From positions 1 to 33,464 of the IMG/VR virus record IMGVR_UViG_3300021962_000366: a stretch of 33,464 nt of DNA; one strand, given 5' to 3'. The translations under genes and the position numbers were made by a program. How positions within the stretch are numbered: the first letter of the stretch is position 1; each line of letters opens with the position of its first letter. Of this stretch, positions 1 to 6,886 are shown piece after piece. The DNA is from a virus. The notes under the pieces are model-generated. The model did not search any database. It worked only from the letters and a program-made list of their open reading frames with translations, and was not told where the DNA came from.

Positions 1-137
1 GGCGGGGCGGGGCAGGGCGAGGCGGTCAAGGCGGGGCCCGGCGGGGCACGGCTAGGCCAGGCTGGGCCGGGCAAGGCCGGGCTGGGCCGGGCGGTCATGG
101 CGAGGCATGGCTTGGCGAGGCCGGGCTAGGCGGTCAA
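1..137. repeat. Degenerate pentanucleotide array (GGCNN)n with GGCGGTCAW spacers
   Basis: From base 1 every fifth base starts a GGC: 5 units, then TCAA (26-29), 13 units (30-94), then TCAT (95-98), 7 units (99-133), then TCAA (134-137). The GGC is almost invariant while the next two bases vary freely. The unit just before each TCAA/TCAT is always GGCGG. Frame 1 is open to a TAG at 127-129 and frame 3 to a TAG at 212-214, so it could be the 3' end of an upstream Gly/Ala/Arg-rich gene. Low-complexity proteins of this composition are predicted in many phages. The period of five and the 4-nt spacers fit a nucleic-acid-level element better than a codon repeat. The array runs off the left edge. Confidence 0.85.
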
Positions 138-157
138 ACGCCATTGACACGTTTATT

Positions 158-241
158 CTGTCGAATATCTGTTGACAGTATATTCGATGCATGCCAAGAA
201 CGCGGCGCCGTTTAGAGACGGTTAACCTAACGGAAGGAAAT
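158..241 (+). promoter_or_regulatory. Early leader, copy 1: promoter/operator and 5' hairpin before the replication operon
   Basis: Nearly the same 84-nt block occurs at 31914-31998 before the other rightward early operon. It holds an inverted repeat at 161-187 (outer arms TCGAATAT and ATATTCGA, inner CTGTTGACAG), a perfect -35-like TTGACA at 172-177 and a second TTGACA at 144-149. No convincing -10 is seen at 17 nt; TATATT at 179-184 is an alternative. The 3' half is strictly conserved: hairpin CCGTTTAGAGACGG (208-221), palindrome GGTTAACC, then the Shine-Dalgarno AAGGA (234-238). The palindrome is a likely operator for the minus-strand repressor at 31661-31906 (inference). Confidence 0.6.
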
Positions 242-246
242 TCGAA

Positions 247-1146
247 ATGGCTTTTAAGCCAAAGTTGAAGGGCCATGCGCCCGAGCTTATCAAACCTCGA
301 AAACCGAAAATCCTGGTCTACGGCGCCTCCGGCGTCGGCAAGACGTGGGCAGCGCTGGACTTCCCGGACGTTTACATGATCGACGTGGAGGGCGGGGCGA
401 CGCAACCGGAATACCGCGCCAAGCTGGCCGCGTCGGGCGGTCTCTACCTGGGGCCGGACGATGGCGCGGCTTCGTTCGATGAGGTCATGGGGCAAATACG
501 TGCCCTATCGTCCGAACGGCATGACCGCAAAACGCTCGTGATTGACAGCATCACGAAGTTGTTTGCGAACGAAATCGCGAGGGAATCCGAGCGGCTATCG
601 GACGCCGGCAAAAAGAACGAGTTTGGCGCGGACAAGAAACCCGCCGTTTCGTTCATGCGGTCGATGGTCTCTTGGCTGATCCGGTTGGATATGACGGTAA
701 TCCTGATTGCCGGCGAAGTCGCTGAATGGGGCCGCGACAGCAGCGGAGAGCGGACGCAGATCGGTTCTACGTTCGATTGCTGGCCGCGACTGGAATACGA
801 GCTGGACGCAGCGTTCAACGTGACCCGCGAAGGGCCGTCGCGCGTCGCCAGGGCGCGAAAAAGCCGTCTTGCGGCGTTTCCCCAGGGGTCACGCTTTCCG
901 TGGGGTTACGAGGCCTTCGCCAGCCAATACGGCGCGGACGTGATTGAGGCCGAGGGCGTGCCTCTCGATCTGGCAACCGACGAACAACTGGCCGAGGTCA
1001 CGAAACTGCTTGACCTGGTGCGCCTGCCAGATGGCACCGTTGATAAATGGCTGGCAGCGGCGGACGTTTCGGCGTGGTCGGAAATGCCAGCGGAGCGCGT
1101 CACCAAGGCGATCACCCACCTCAAAACTCTGATCCAAGGAGCCTGA
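247..1146 (+). CDS. Sak4-like RecA-family ATPase (phage recombination/annealing)
   Basis: A 299-aa P-loop protein of the phage AAA_24/Sak4 type, single-domain RecA relatives that assist single-strand annealing and recombination. The Walker A GASGVGKT is at residues 26-33 and the Walker B LVIDS at 97-101. A 75-residue charged C-terminal segment follows the core. The start at 247 is 8 nt after a clear AAGGA, and this is the first gene after the conserved early leader. The SSB gene starts 3 nt downstream. In phages these two genes usually lie side by side, because the ATPase works on SSB-coated DNA, which supports the call. It could also be described simply as an AAA-family ATP-binding protein. 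Confidence 0.85.
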   Translation: MAFKPKLKGHAPELIKPRKPKILVYGASGVGKTWAALDFPDVYMIDVEGGATQPEYRAKLAASGGLYLGPDDGAASFDEVMGQIRALSSERHDRKTLVIDSITKLFANEIARESERLSDAGKKNEFGADKKPAVSFMRSMVSWLIRLDMTVILIAGEVAEWGRDSSGERTQIGSTFDCWPRLEYELDAAFNVTREGPSRVARARKSRLAAFPQGSRFPWGYEAFASQYGADVIEAEGVPLDLATDEQLAEVTKLLDLVRLPDGTVDKWLAAADVSAWSEMPAERVTKAITHLKTLIQGA

Positions 1147-1149
1147 CCG

Positions 1150-1701
1150 ATGGCAATGAAATTTACTCCGAAATCTGAAGCCGCTCTGGTTAAGGAAAAC
1201 GATGAGCGCAACACGCTGTGGCCGAAAGGGGAATACGACTTCGAGGTCGTCAACTACGAGGATACGGTCTCGAAGAAGTCGGGCGCCGATATGATCCATC
1301 TGGAACTGAAGGTCTACCACCCGGACGGCGGAAGCCAGACGATCCACGACTATCTGCTTGCCTCGATGATGCACAAGCTGCGCCATGCTTGCGAAGCAAT
1401 CGGCATTCTGGATCGGTTTGAGGAAGGCACGCTTGAGGCGCGGGACTTCGACGGCGGCGTGGGCAAGGTCATGTTGAAGATCGACAAGGCCAAGCCTAAC
1501 AGCGGGTATCGGGACAAGAACAGCGTGGACGATTATTTGAAACCGGCGGCGCGGCCGACGGCTCCGGCGCGTGGTGCGATGGCTGGCGCGTCTCCGGCGG
1601 AACGGCGCATGCGGGAAATGGAGCTGGTCCAGAACGCTGCTGACCGGGAGCGAGCGCCGAAGAAATCTCAAACCGAGATCGACGACGAAATCCCATTTTG
1701 A
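1150..1701 (+). CDS. ssb: Phage single-stranded DNA-binding protein
   Basis: A 183-aa protein ending in a low-complexity Ala/Pro linker (about 130-150) and an acidic tip DDEIPF. That tip is the classical SSB C-terminal motif that docks partner proteins. The N-terminal 125 residues look like the OB-fold-type phage SSBs (DUF669-like) rather than canonical bacterial SSB, with the pattern WPKGEYDFEV, a central strand set ending LELKVYHPDG, and a helix MMHKLRHACEAIGI. It lies between the Sak4-like ATPase and the primase-polymerase, the expected place for the SSB of a phage replisome. Its stop overlaps the TTG start of the next gene. Confidence 0.82.
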   Translation: MAMKFTPKSEAALVKENDERNTLWPKGEYDFEVVNYEDTVSKKSGADMIHLELKVYHPDGGSQTIHDYLLASMMHKLRHACEAIGILDRFEEGTLEARDFDGGVGKVMLKIDKAKPNSGYRDKNSVDDYLKPAARPTAPARGAMAGASPAERRMREMELVQNAADRERAPKKSQTEIDDEIPF

Positions 1702-2534
1702 GGCGCGCATTCCTGCCACCAGAGATAGAGGCGGTTGCCGCGATGGGCTGGCGCCTTTACCCCTCGGTGGTAGGGAGCAAGGCCGCGTGCTTCCGAGGCG
1801 CATCCGACGCAGCGACCTCCGATCCCGATATCCTCCGCGATTGGCAAACCGAGTTTCACGGGCCTAACTGGCGCCTCGTTTTTGGACCGTCCGGCCTCAT
1901 CGGCTTGGACCTCGATGTGCCACCGGGGCACTCGCATGACGGCGTTGCTGGCCTGGCCGCGCTCGCCAGCCATCACGGCGGCATTCCGCCTCGCCCTACA
2001 GCCCGGAGCGGCGGAGGTGGGCTGGGGTTGTTCTGGACGGCGCCAGACGTGCCAATCCGTGGCGATGCGGGGCATCCTGCACCCGGATGCGACCCGCGCC
2101 GGGGCCGGCAATCTCAGACGATACCACCCAGCACGCACTGGCGAACCGGCAACGCATACCGCTGGATTATCACGCCATGGGACTGCCCGCCGCCCGAGTG
2201 CCCGCCGTGGCTTGTCGATCTGATCCGCGAGCCGCCTCCGCCAATCCGCCGCGCCCCGCCGCCCGACATTCGGACAGGCGACGAACGGCGCGCATTCGCC
2301 GATCGGATGCTGCGGCGTGCCATCGGGTGGGTTGTGCAAGCGCCGGCCGGGGCGGCAAACAACACGTTGAACAGCACCACCCACTACCTCGCCCGCGAGT
2401 TTCTGCCCGATGGGTCATTGACCGAGGCGGAAATTACCTACGCCATGGAGGCGGCGGCTCGCCAGCGGTTCCAGCCCCGCGATTATAGCTCGATCCTACC
2501 CACCATCCGCAGTGCGCTGCGATCCCACCGATAG
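1698..2534 (+). CDS. Bifunctional DNA primase/polymerase (AEP, Prim-Pol) domain protein
   Basis: A 278-aa protein with the archaeo-eukaryotic primase signatures in order: the metal-binding DLD in GLIGLDLDVP (residues 71-73), the glycine-rich strand GGGGLGLFW near 104-112, and the PPSTHWRTGNAYRW segment that matches the PPS-x-H-x-x-G-x-x-Y motif of Prim-Pol proteins. Only the primase domain is present; the helicase is a separate gene immediately downstream. The C-terminal part (about 195-278) may be a primase C-terminal helical domain. The best start is a TTG at 1698 overlapping the SSB stop (TTGA); no ATG precedes the conserved region. The rare start plus tight coupling suggests low expression relative to SSB. 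Confidence 0.8.
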   Translation: MRRAFLPPEIEAVAAMGWRLYPSVVGSKAACFRGASDAATSDPDILRDWQTEFHGPNWRLVFGPSGLIGLDLDVPPGHSHDGVAGLAALASHHGGIPPRPTARSGGGGLGLFWTAPDVPIRGDAGHPAPGCDPRRGRQSQTIPPSTHWRTGNAYRWIITPWDCPPPECPPWLVDLIREPPPPIRRAPPPDIRTGDERRAFADRMLRRAIGWVVQAPAGAANNTLNSTTHYLAREFLPDGSLTEAEITYAMEAAARQRFQPRDYSSILPTIRSALRSHR

Positions 2535-2541
2535 GCATCTC

Positions 2542-4152
2542 ATGTCCGAAACCACATCGCGCGCGCCTCTGTCATTCGATCCGCTCCAAGCGGCCCAGGA
2601 GGCAGCCAATACGCCAGACCTACCGATCATTATGGTGGAGGGTGGAAAGCGCCACACGATGGCGGAGGAGGCGCTTAAAGCCATGCACGCGCATGGGGTG
2701 GCGTTCTTTCAGCGCGACAGGTCATTGGTGCGCGTGGCGTGCGCCAAAGCCAAGACCAGCGACGGCGAGGTGATCGAGGTCCCTGGCGTGGTGCCGGTCA
2801 CGATCCCGATCATGGGCCGCGCGATGGGTCAGGCCGCAATCTGGCAACGTGAGACGCTCGTGGGCAAGCGCGTGGTCATCCATCCGATGGACCCGCCGAA
2901 AGACGTTGTAGAGCAGGTCGCGGCCATGGTCGGGGAATGGCCGTTCCCACCGATCAGCGGTGTCACTAGCGCGCCGACGATGCGGCCGGACGGCACGATC
3001 CTGGATCAAGTCGGATACGATGCGGCGACGGGGTTGGTGCTGATGGCGCTGCCGAAAATGCCAGCGATGCTGGCACGCCCGACACGCCACGATGCCGACT
3101 TGGCGCTCGAAGACCTGCAATCGCTTTTGCGTGAGTTTCCATTCGTCGATGATGCCAGCCGCGCTGTCGCGCTCTCCATGATCCTGACCGTCGTCCTTCG
3201 CGGCGCGCTCCTGCCCGCCGTGCCCATGCACGCTGCCACGGCGCCAGCGCCGGGGACCGGCAAGTCCTTTCTATTCGACATTGTGAGCGCCATTGGCACA
3301 GGCGAGCGGTGCGCCGTGATCGCTTCCTCGCCCAACATCGAGGAGACCGAAAAGCGGCTGATCGGCGCGGCGCTGTCCGGCCAACAGATCATCGCAATTG
3401 ACAACGTGAGCGAGATGCTGGCGGGCGATTTCCTCAATCAGGTGACGGAACGCCCATTGCTCCAAATCCGTCCGCTTGGCACCAGCACGACGATTCGCAT
3501 TCCCAACACGTTCACGGTTTTCGCCAACGGCAACAACCTATCGGCACCGGCCGACCTGGTGCGGCGGACGCTGATCTGCCGACTGGACGCCAACGTGGAA
3601 AACCCGGAGGCGCGGGAGTTCGACCGCAATCCGGTGACGGACGTGTTGCGCGACAGGGGCAGGTATATCGCGGCGGCCCTGACGATCGGGCGCGCCTACG
3701 TGTTGGCCGGATACCCGGACCAGCTCCCCTCGCTACCCAGCTTCGAGCGGTGGTCCGACCTGGTGCGGAGCGCGCTCGCATGGCTCGGATGCGGCGATGC
3801 GTGCGCCTCGATGGACATGGCCAGGGCAGAGGACCCGATACGGGAGGAGCGCGAGGCTGTTTTTGTATCCTGGCCTATTTTGCCTGATGAGGATGGCAAT
3901 CCGAAATCGGAATTTTATACCGTGGCCAGGATTACCGAGTTAGCCGAGGAAACGTCTGGAATGCAGTTTCTTCGCGCTGATTTCCGGGCTGCATGTCTGG
4001 AAATTGCCATCGACAAAAATGGTCAGATTTCCCCTCGCAGGCTTGGAAAGTGGTTTGCTCGCAACCGGAATTTGCGCGTTGGGAATTTGAAACTGATCGC
4101 AAAAATTCCGAAGAACGGCGGAAAGGCGGCATGGTCGGTAAGGGAGGCGTGA
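2542..4152 (+). CDS. AAA+ ATPase / putative replicative helicase of the Prim-Pol module
   Basis: A 536-aa protein from the ATG at 2542; an in-frame ATG at 2512 would overlap the primase gene. Walker A PAPGTGKS is at 235-242, a Walker B-like IIAIDN with D287 follows, then a sensor-1 asparagine in VFANGNNL (near 329) and a possible arginine finger in LVRRTLICRLD. The N-terminal 200 residues resemble the non-catalytic region of phage/plasmid helicase-loader proteins. The family is commonly found next to AEP primases in prophages, so the pair probably forms the primase-helicase of this phage. The last 300 bases are visibly more AT-rich than the ATPase core and encode a winged-helix-like C-terminal segment, perhaps the origin-binding part. 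Confidence 0.72.
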   Translation: MSETTSRAPLSFDPLQAAQEAANTPDLPIIMVEGGKRHTMAEEALKAMHAHGVAFFQRDRSLVRVACAKAKTSDGEVIEVPGVVPVTIPIMGRAMGQAAIWQRETLVGKRVVIHPMDPPKDVVEQVAAMVGEWPFPPISGVTSAPTMRPDGTILDQVGYDAATGLVLMALPKMPAMLARPTRHDADLALEDLQSLLREFPFVDDASRAVALSMILTVVLRGALLPAVPMHAATAPAPGTGKSFLFDIVSAIGTGERCAVIASSPNIEETEKRLIGAALSGQQIIAIDNVSEMLAGDFLNQVTERPLLQIRPLGTSTTIRIPNTFTVFANGNNLSAPADLVRRTLICRLDANVENPEAREFDRNPVTDVLRDRGRYIAAALTIGRAYVLAGYPDQLPSLPSFERWSDLVRSALAWLGCGDACASMDMARAEDPIREEREAVFVSWPILPDEDGNPKSEFYTVARITELAEETSGMQFLRADFRAACLEIAIDKNGQISPRRLGKWFARNRNLRVGNLKLIAKIPKNGGKAAWSVREA

Positions 4153-4168
4153 GAATGAATAGAGAACA

Positions 4169-4311
4169 TTTCCGTTTCATACGTTTTCTCCGTTTCTGGT
4201 CACTCCTTCCTATATGTATCTATGCGTTATACACATACATGATATGTTATATTAACATACCTTTCACTTGCGAAGGGTTAGAATAAACGGAGGAAACGGA
4301 TGAAACGGAAA
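4169..4311. other. Inverted repeat of three 9-mers per arm around an AT-rich core: candidate origin or RNA switch
   Basis: The left arm (4169-4195) is three consecutive 9-mers, each ending in CGTTT. The right arm (4285-4311) is the reverse complement of three such 9-mers. The arms match at 25 of 27 positions. Between them lies an AT-rich tract (4209-4260) with an inner inverted repeat TATGTT/AACATA (4243-4259), striking in a genome of roughly 60% GC. The element sits directly after the helicase gene. Iterons plus an easily melted core suggest an origin. Alternatively, the transcript could fold so that the left arm masks the GGAGG (4289-4293) of the 32-aa ORF at 4300. Both are inference. Confidence 0.6.
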
Positions 4312-4398
4312 CTTATAGAAACCCAATCCGAATGCCCTGCTCATGGCGCGCTGGCCGTCCGGTCAAATTACCCACTCGACCACCCACTCGCGTTTTGA
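4300..4398 (+). CDS. Small hypothetical protein (32 aa)
   Basis: An ATG follows GGAGG with 6-nt spacing and gives 32 residues (starting MKRKLIETQS). The stop is 7 nt before the next gene, whose Shine-Dalgarno overlaps this stop. No domain is recognisable. The ribosome-binding site and first codons lie inside the right arm of the inverted repeat at 4169-4311, so its translation may depend on that structure. It could be a leader peptide for the downstream genes rather than a functional protein. Confidence 0.4.
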   Translation: MKRKLIETQSECPAHGALAVRSNYPLDHPLAF

Positions 4399-4405
4399 GG
4401 GACCA

Positions 4406-4693
4406 ATGATCGAAATCAACTGCAACCGCCCACACAGAACCGCAACGTGCACGTTGCACGGAGTGACAATCCAGCACGACGACGATCCAACGTGCGGAAT
4501 GTTGCGGGCGTTGGCCAATCTCGGCCTGGACGGGCCGTGGAGTGCCACGGACGAGCACGGTCGGCAAATAGGGTTCGGCCACCGGCTCGCTAAAGCCGCC
4601 CGGCGGTATCGCCCGACTGAGGCTGAGGTCGTCGATATTGAGGCGCAAGCCAAAGCGCGGCGGGCGGAAAAAATTCGCCGCGCCGCGCGCTGA
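4406..4693 (+). CDS. Hypothetical phage protein (95 aa)
   Basis: The protein starts MIEINCNRPH at an ATG 5 nt after GAGG. An upstream in-frame ATG at 4343 is less likely because it overlaps the 32-aa ORF and lacks a ribosome site. The sequence has two Cys/His-containing stretches in its first 50 residues (CNRPHRTATCTLH, then DDDPTC) and a very basic alanine-rich C-terminus (AKARRAEKIRRAAR). No family is recognised. It belongs to the small-gene group between the replication and virion modules. Confidence 0.6.
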   Translation: MIEINCNRPHRTATCTLHGVTIQHDDDPTCGMLRALANLGLDGPWSATDEHGRQIGFGHRLAKAARRYRPTEAEVVDIEAQAKARRAEKIRRAAR

Positions 4694-4744
4694 TCGAGAA
4701 ACCCCCAACCCCGCGACATTTCGCAAAACGACAGGATCGAAATC

Positions 4745-5452
4745 ATGCAAAAATACACCTCCGCATCATGGCCGGATACGATCGTCGACGCTATCCGAAC
4801 CTCCTACGCCGCCGGTACGAGCCCGTTGGCGACGGCTGCCAAACTCAACCACATTGACCCAATCCACAGCTACAGCTCCGATGCGGTTGCGAAATTGGCA
4901 CGGAAAAGGGGAATAATCAGAGCACTGCGGCCCGACCGATTTTCGGGTAAAATTCAGGAGAAATTGATTGCAATGCGCGATGGCGGGAACGAGGCCACTG
5001 CGATCATGCGCGGCATTAACGCTGAATTTGGCACAAAATTCAGCGTGCACCACGTAAAAACGGCAATCAGAAAATACTGCCAGAGCGAGATTGAAAAACC
5101 CTGGTCGCCCGAGGTGCAAGCCGTTTTGGCGGCGCTCTACCTGCGCGGGGAATTGACATACCGAAAAATCGCGGCGCAATTATCGGACCAGTTTGGCCGA
5201 CGCTATTCCATGGACATGGTCGAAAATGCAGTTGAGCGCTACGGTTTGGCGCGCAATGAGGAATACCCAAGGAAAACAGGATTATCTAAAATGAACGCCG
5301 CACGCACAACAGTCGAACAGGTCAATCTCCGGAAAATCAGCGCAGTGCGCGAGGTGGTGGACAATCCAACCCGCCGCGTGGAGCCGGGCACGTTCCCGGC
5401 TCCCCGGGGAGGTTACTCGATGATGCGCGGCAGGCTGGAAAACACGCAATGA
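4745..5452 (+). CDS. Putative DNA-binding protein with three GcrA/sigma-like HTH repeats
   Basis: A 235-aa protein that looks like three copies of one about 48-residue helix-turn-helix unit: residues 9-57, 66-112 and 120-168. Each begins with a Trp- or Phe-containing turn, has a central AT/IA helix and ends with an aromatic/basic helix (VAKLARKRGI, VKTAIRKYC, VENAVERYGL). The third unit, with RKIAAQLSDQFG, is closest to the GcrA-type pattern known from alphaproteobacterial cell-cycle regulators. The tail (170-235) is basic and probably disordered. The start has no strong Shine-Dalgarno. A transcription factor or a replication-initiation/partition protein are both possible. The next gene overlaps its stop by ATGA. 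Confidence 0.5.
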   Translation: MQKYTSASWPDTIVDAIRTSYAAGTSPLATAAKLNHIDPIHSYSSDAVAKLARKRGIIRALRPDRFSGKIQEKLIAMRDGGNEATAIMRGINAEFGTKFSVHHVKTAIRKYCQSEIEKPWSPEVQAVLAALYLRGELTYRKIAAQLSDQFGRRYSMDMVENAVERYGLARNEEYPRKTGLSKMNAARTTVEQVNLRKISAVREVVDNPTRRVEPGTFPAPRGGYSMMRGRLENTQ

Positions 5453-5637
5453 TAATCCCAGACCTCCAACCCGGCGCCCGCGTGCGGGCCTCCCCGGACG
5501 GGTTAACCGCGTTTCCTGACCTGCGGCACATGATGGGCACGGTCGATTGGTGCCAAGAAAACGCGGCATGCGTGGTTTGGGACGGCCGCAACGGGACCAC
5601 TATTATGGCGCCGGCCATGTGGGAGGCGGTCAAATGA
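5449..5637 (+). CDS. Small phage protein, SH3-like (62 aa)
   Basis: A short beta-rich protein (PGARVRASPDG, then ACVVWDGRNGTTIMAP) of the kind often predicted as SH3-like barrels in phage accessory regions. The start ATG overlaps the stop of the triple-HTH gene (ATGA), so the two are translationally coupled. No enzymatic motif is seen and the function is unknown. Confidence 0.6.
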   Translation: MIIPDLQPGARVRASPDGLTAFPDLRHMMGTVDWCQENAACVVWDGRNGTTIMAPAMWEAVK

Positions 5638-5681
5638 CAACCACTAAGCCACCCATCACCACAACGAAAGAAATGACATGA
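5634..5681 (+). CDS. 15-aa micro-ORF linking two genes
   Basis: The ATG at 5634 overlaps the stop of the 62-aa gene, and its stop overlaps the ATG of the gene at 5678, both as ATGA. The peptide is Thr/Lys/Pro-rich (MTTTKPPITTTKEMT). Its role may only be to carry ribosomes across the gap. It is below the usual annotation cut-off and may not have a function of its own. Confidence 0.3.
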   Translation: MTTTKPPITTTKEMT

Positions 5682-6082
5682 CCGACACAAACACAAACAC
5701 GCGCCTTTCCTCCTCATGGGAACACCTGCCTTGCATTTCGTCCGATTGGTCCAGGCCGTACGCAAACCGATTGCAAACGACGATAGAGGCCGGCAGCATG
5801 AGCGAAATATGTGGCGAGTGGCGCATCGTCAGCCGTCGCGTGAAAACTGGCGAATGGATGGTTTGGAAATGGTGCGGCGCGTTCGGCGATCAAACCGAAA
5901 CGTACGTCACCACGCCAAAAGGCAACCCCACAATCAAAATCATCCCGGGGCCGGAGCGCAAACTGTTTTACTCCCAACAAGAGCGCGGGCCGATCTCGAC
6001 AGTGCAGGGGCGAGATCACGACGACGTGATCTGCCTCTACGCTCGGGTGCGGCCAATCGTCAGGACACGCGCCGCCGCTTGA
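5678..6082 (+). CDS. Hypothetical protein (134 aa)
   Basis: An unrecognised protein with a conserved-looking central region (GEWRIVSRRVKTGEWMVWKW, then GDQTETYVTTPKGNPTIKI) that suggests a small beta-sheet fold. The N-terminal 40 residues are Thr/Asn/Ser-rich and probably disordered. It is the last rightward gene of the early group. Its 3' end overlaps the convergent minus-strand gene at 6037-6285 by 46 bases, with no terminator visible between them. Confidence 0.55.
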   Translation: MTDTNTNTRLSSSWEHLPCISSDWSRPYANRLQTTIEAGSMSEICGEWRIVSRRVKTGEWMVWKWCGAFGDQTETYVTTPKGNPTIKIIPGPERKLFYSQQERGPISTVQGRDHDDVICLYARVRPIVRTRAAA

Positions 6083-6285
6083 TCCCGCGCGCGCCAACGC
6101 ACCGGCGGCGGCACAATCTCTTTGACGCACGCCTCCAACCACGCCGCCACCAGCTCCGGGACCGGAGCCTCCCCACGCGACCAGCGCGTGGGGAGGTTGG
6201 TGTCGCAGTGCAGCAACCGCATCGCGACGTGGCGGCGTGTCCACCCGAGGGCAGACAGGCACTCAACAAAACGGGCGGGGGTCAT
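6037..6285 (-). CDS. Small HTH-like DNA-binding protein (82 aa)
   Basis: The first 50 residues follow a phage Cro-like pattern: MTPARFVECLSALGWTRRHV (helix 1-2), then RLLHCDTNLPTRWSRGEAPV, where LPTRWSRG matches the recognition-helix position of proteins that read (V/L)xRWxxGxxPVP, followed by ELVAAWLEAC. The C-terminus is basic. It is the last gene of the minus-strand operon and has an ACGGAGATACG leader with GGAG about 9 nt from the start. It may be a repressor or a control protein for this operon or the opposing late region. Confidence 0.6.
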   Translation of the reverse strand: MTPARFVECLSALGWTRRHVAMRLLHCDTNLPTRWSRGEAPVPELVAAWLEACVKEIVPPPVRWRARDQAAARVLTIGRTRA

Positions 6286-6327
6286 GGTCGTATCTCCGTT
6301 GGTGGGGTGGTGGGGCCTGGGGTGGCG

Positions 6328-6594
6328 TCAGGCGGTCAGCGCGGCAAACCAGTTTCGGCCAGCGGCGCCCCAGAAAAACTCGGTGGCGTCGCGCAACCCG
6401 TTTTTCGTAACCTGTTCCCAGAGGTCAGAGACATGGCAGACCACGCCGAACCCGTCGCCAGCCCAGAGCGCTTCGGCCTCGGCAAGATCGGCGGCAAAAA
6501 ACGCGATTGCCTCCAAAATTTCGCGGCTGGTTTCGCGGCTGTCAGCGGTGGCGATAAAGTCGGCGGCGGCGGTGGTTTCAACAAATTTTGTCAT
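6328..6594 (-). CDS. Hypothetical acidic phage protein (88 aa)
   Basis: The start MTKFVETTAA is chosen because an ACGGAG ribosome site lies just upstream and the further upstream in-frame ATG (6666) would overlap the neighbouring gene. The protein is rich in Ala, Glu and Phe/Trp (EAIAFFAADLAEAEALWAGD, then DLWEQVTKNGLRDATEFFWG) and probably all-helical. No family is recognised. It is the third gene of the operon running from 7087 to 6037, preceded by a UUCG-loop hairpin. Confidence 0.55.
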   Translation of the reverse strand: MTKFVETTAAADFIATADSRETSREILEAIAFFAADLAEAEALWAGDGFGVVCHVSDLWEQVTKNGLRDATEFFWGAAGRNWFAALTA

Positions 6595-6615
6595 TTCCGT
6601 ATCTCCGTTAGGGGT

Positions 6616-6629
6616 GGGGCCGAAGCCCC
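6616..6629 (-). other. Intercistronic cUUCGg hairpin
   Basis: On the minus strand this reads GGGGCTTCGGCCCC: a five-pair GC stem closed by a C(UUCG)G tetraloop, one of the most stable RNA loops known. It starts 5 nt after the stop of the 70-aa gene and ends 22 nt before the next ATG. No U-tract follows, so it is a processing or stabilising element, or an RNA-polymerase pause site, rather than an intrinsic terminator. Confidence 0.6.
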
Positions 6630-6634
6630 GCAAA

Positions 6635-6847
6635 TCAGATGATCTCGAACTCATCGGGATACACATTCAGATCGAAGCCGCGACTGGCTGGCTTGCCATA
6701 CCAAAGCGACGCCGACTTTTCGCATTCCACGTTGTAAAGAGACGTTTCCCAGCAACGTCCGTAAATCCGCCCAACCGATCCGACATATCCCTTGGCAGTG
6801 ATGCGAACTGTGGTGCCCATCGGGATTTTTTTATTTCCGGTGTCCAT
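6635..6847 (-). CDS. Small beta-rich (KOW/SH3-like) phage protein (70 aa)
   Basis: The sequence MGTTVRITAKGYVGSVGRIY, then CEKSASLWYG and NVYPDEFEII, has the alternating pattern of a KOW/SH3-type barrel. Such proteins are common in phage accessory operons and their function is unknown. A strong Shine-Dalgarno (GGAGG, 9 nt before the start) is present. A GC hairpin lies on either side of the gene within the operon. Confidence 0.6.
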   Translation of the reverse strand: MDTGNKKIPMGTTVRITAKGYVGSVGRIYGRCWETSLYNVECEKSASLWYGKPASRGFDLNVYPDEFEII

Positions 6848-6867
6848 TTTCGTTCCTCCGTTGGGGT

Positions 6868-6881
6868 GGGGCCGAGGCCCC
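6868..6881 (-). other. Intercistronic GC hairpin
   Basis: The perfect inverted repeat GGGGCC/GGCCCC lies 5 nt beyond the stop of the 66-aa gene and shortly before the GGAGG of the next gene. It has the same position and nearly the same sequence as the hairpin at 6616-6629, so the intercistronic spacer seems to have been duplicated with its leader. No U-tract is present. Confidence 0.55.
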
Positions 6882-6886
6882 GGGGG

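Noticed and set aside
889-1803. A 304-aa minus-strand frame opposite the Sak4/SSB genes
   Set aside because: It is antisense of two well-supported genes and is dominated by Arg and hydrophobic residues, without a ribosome site.
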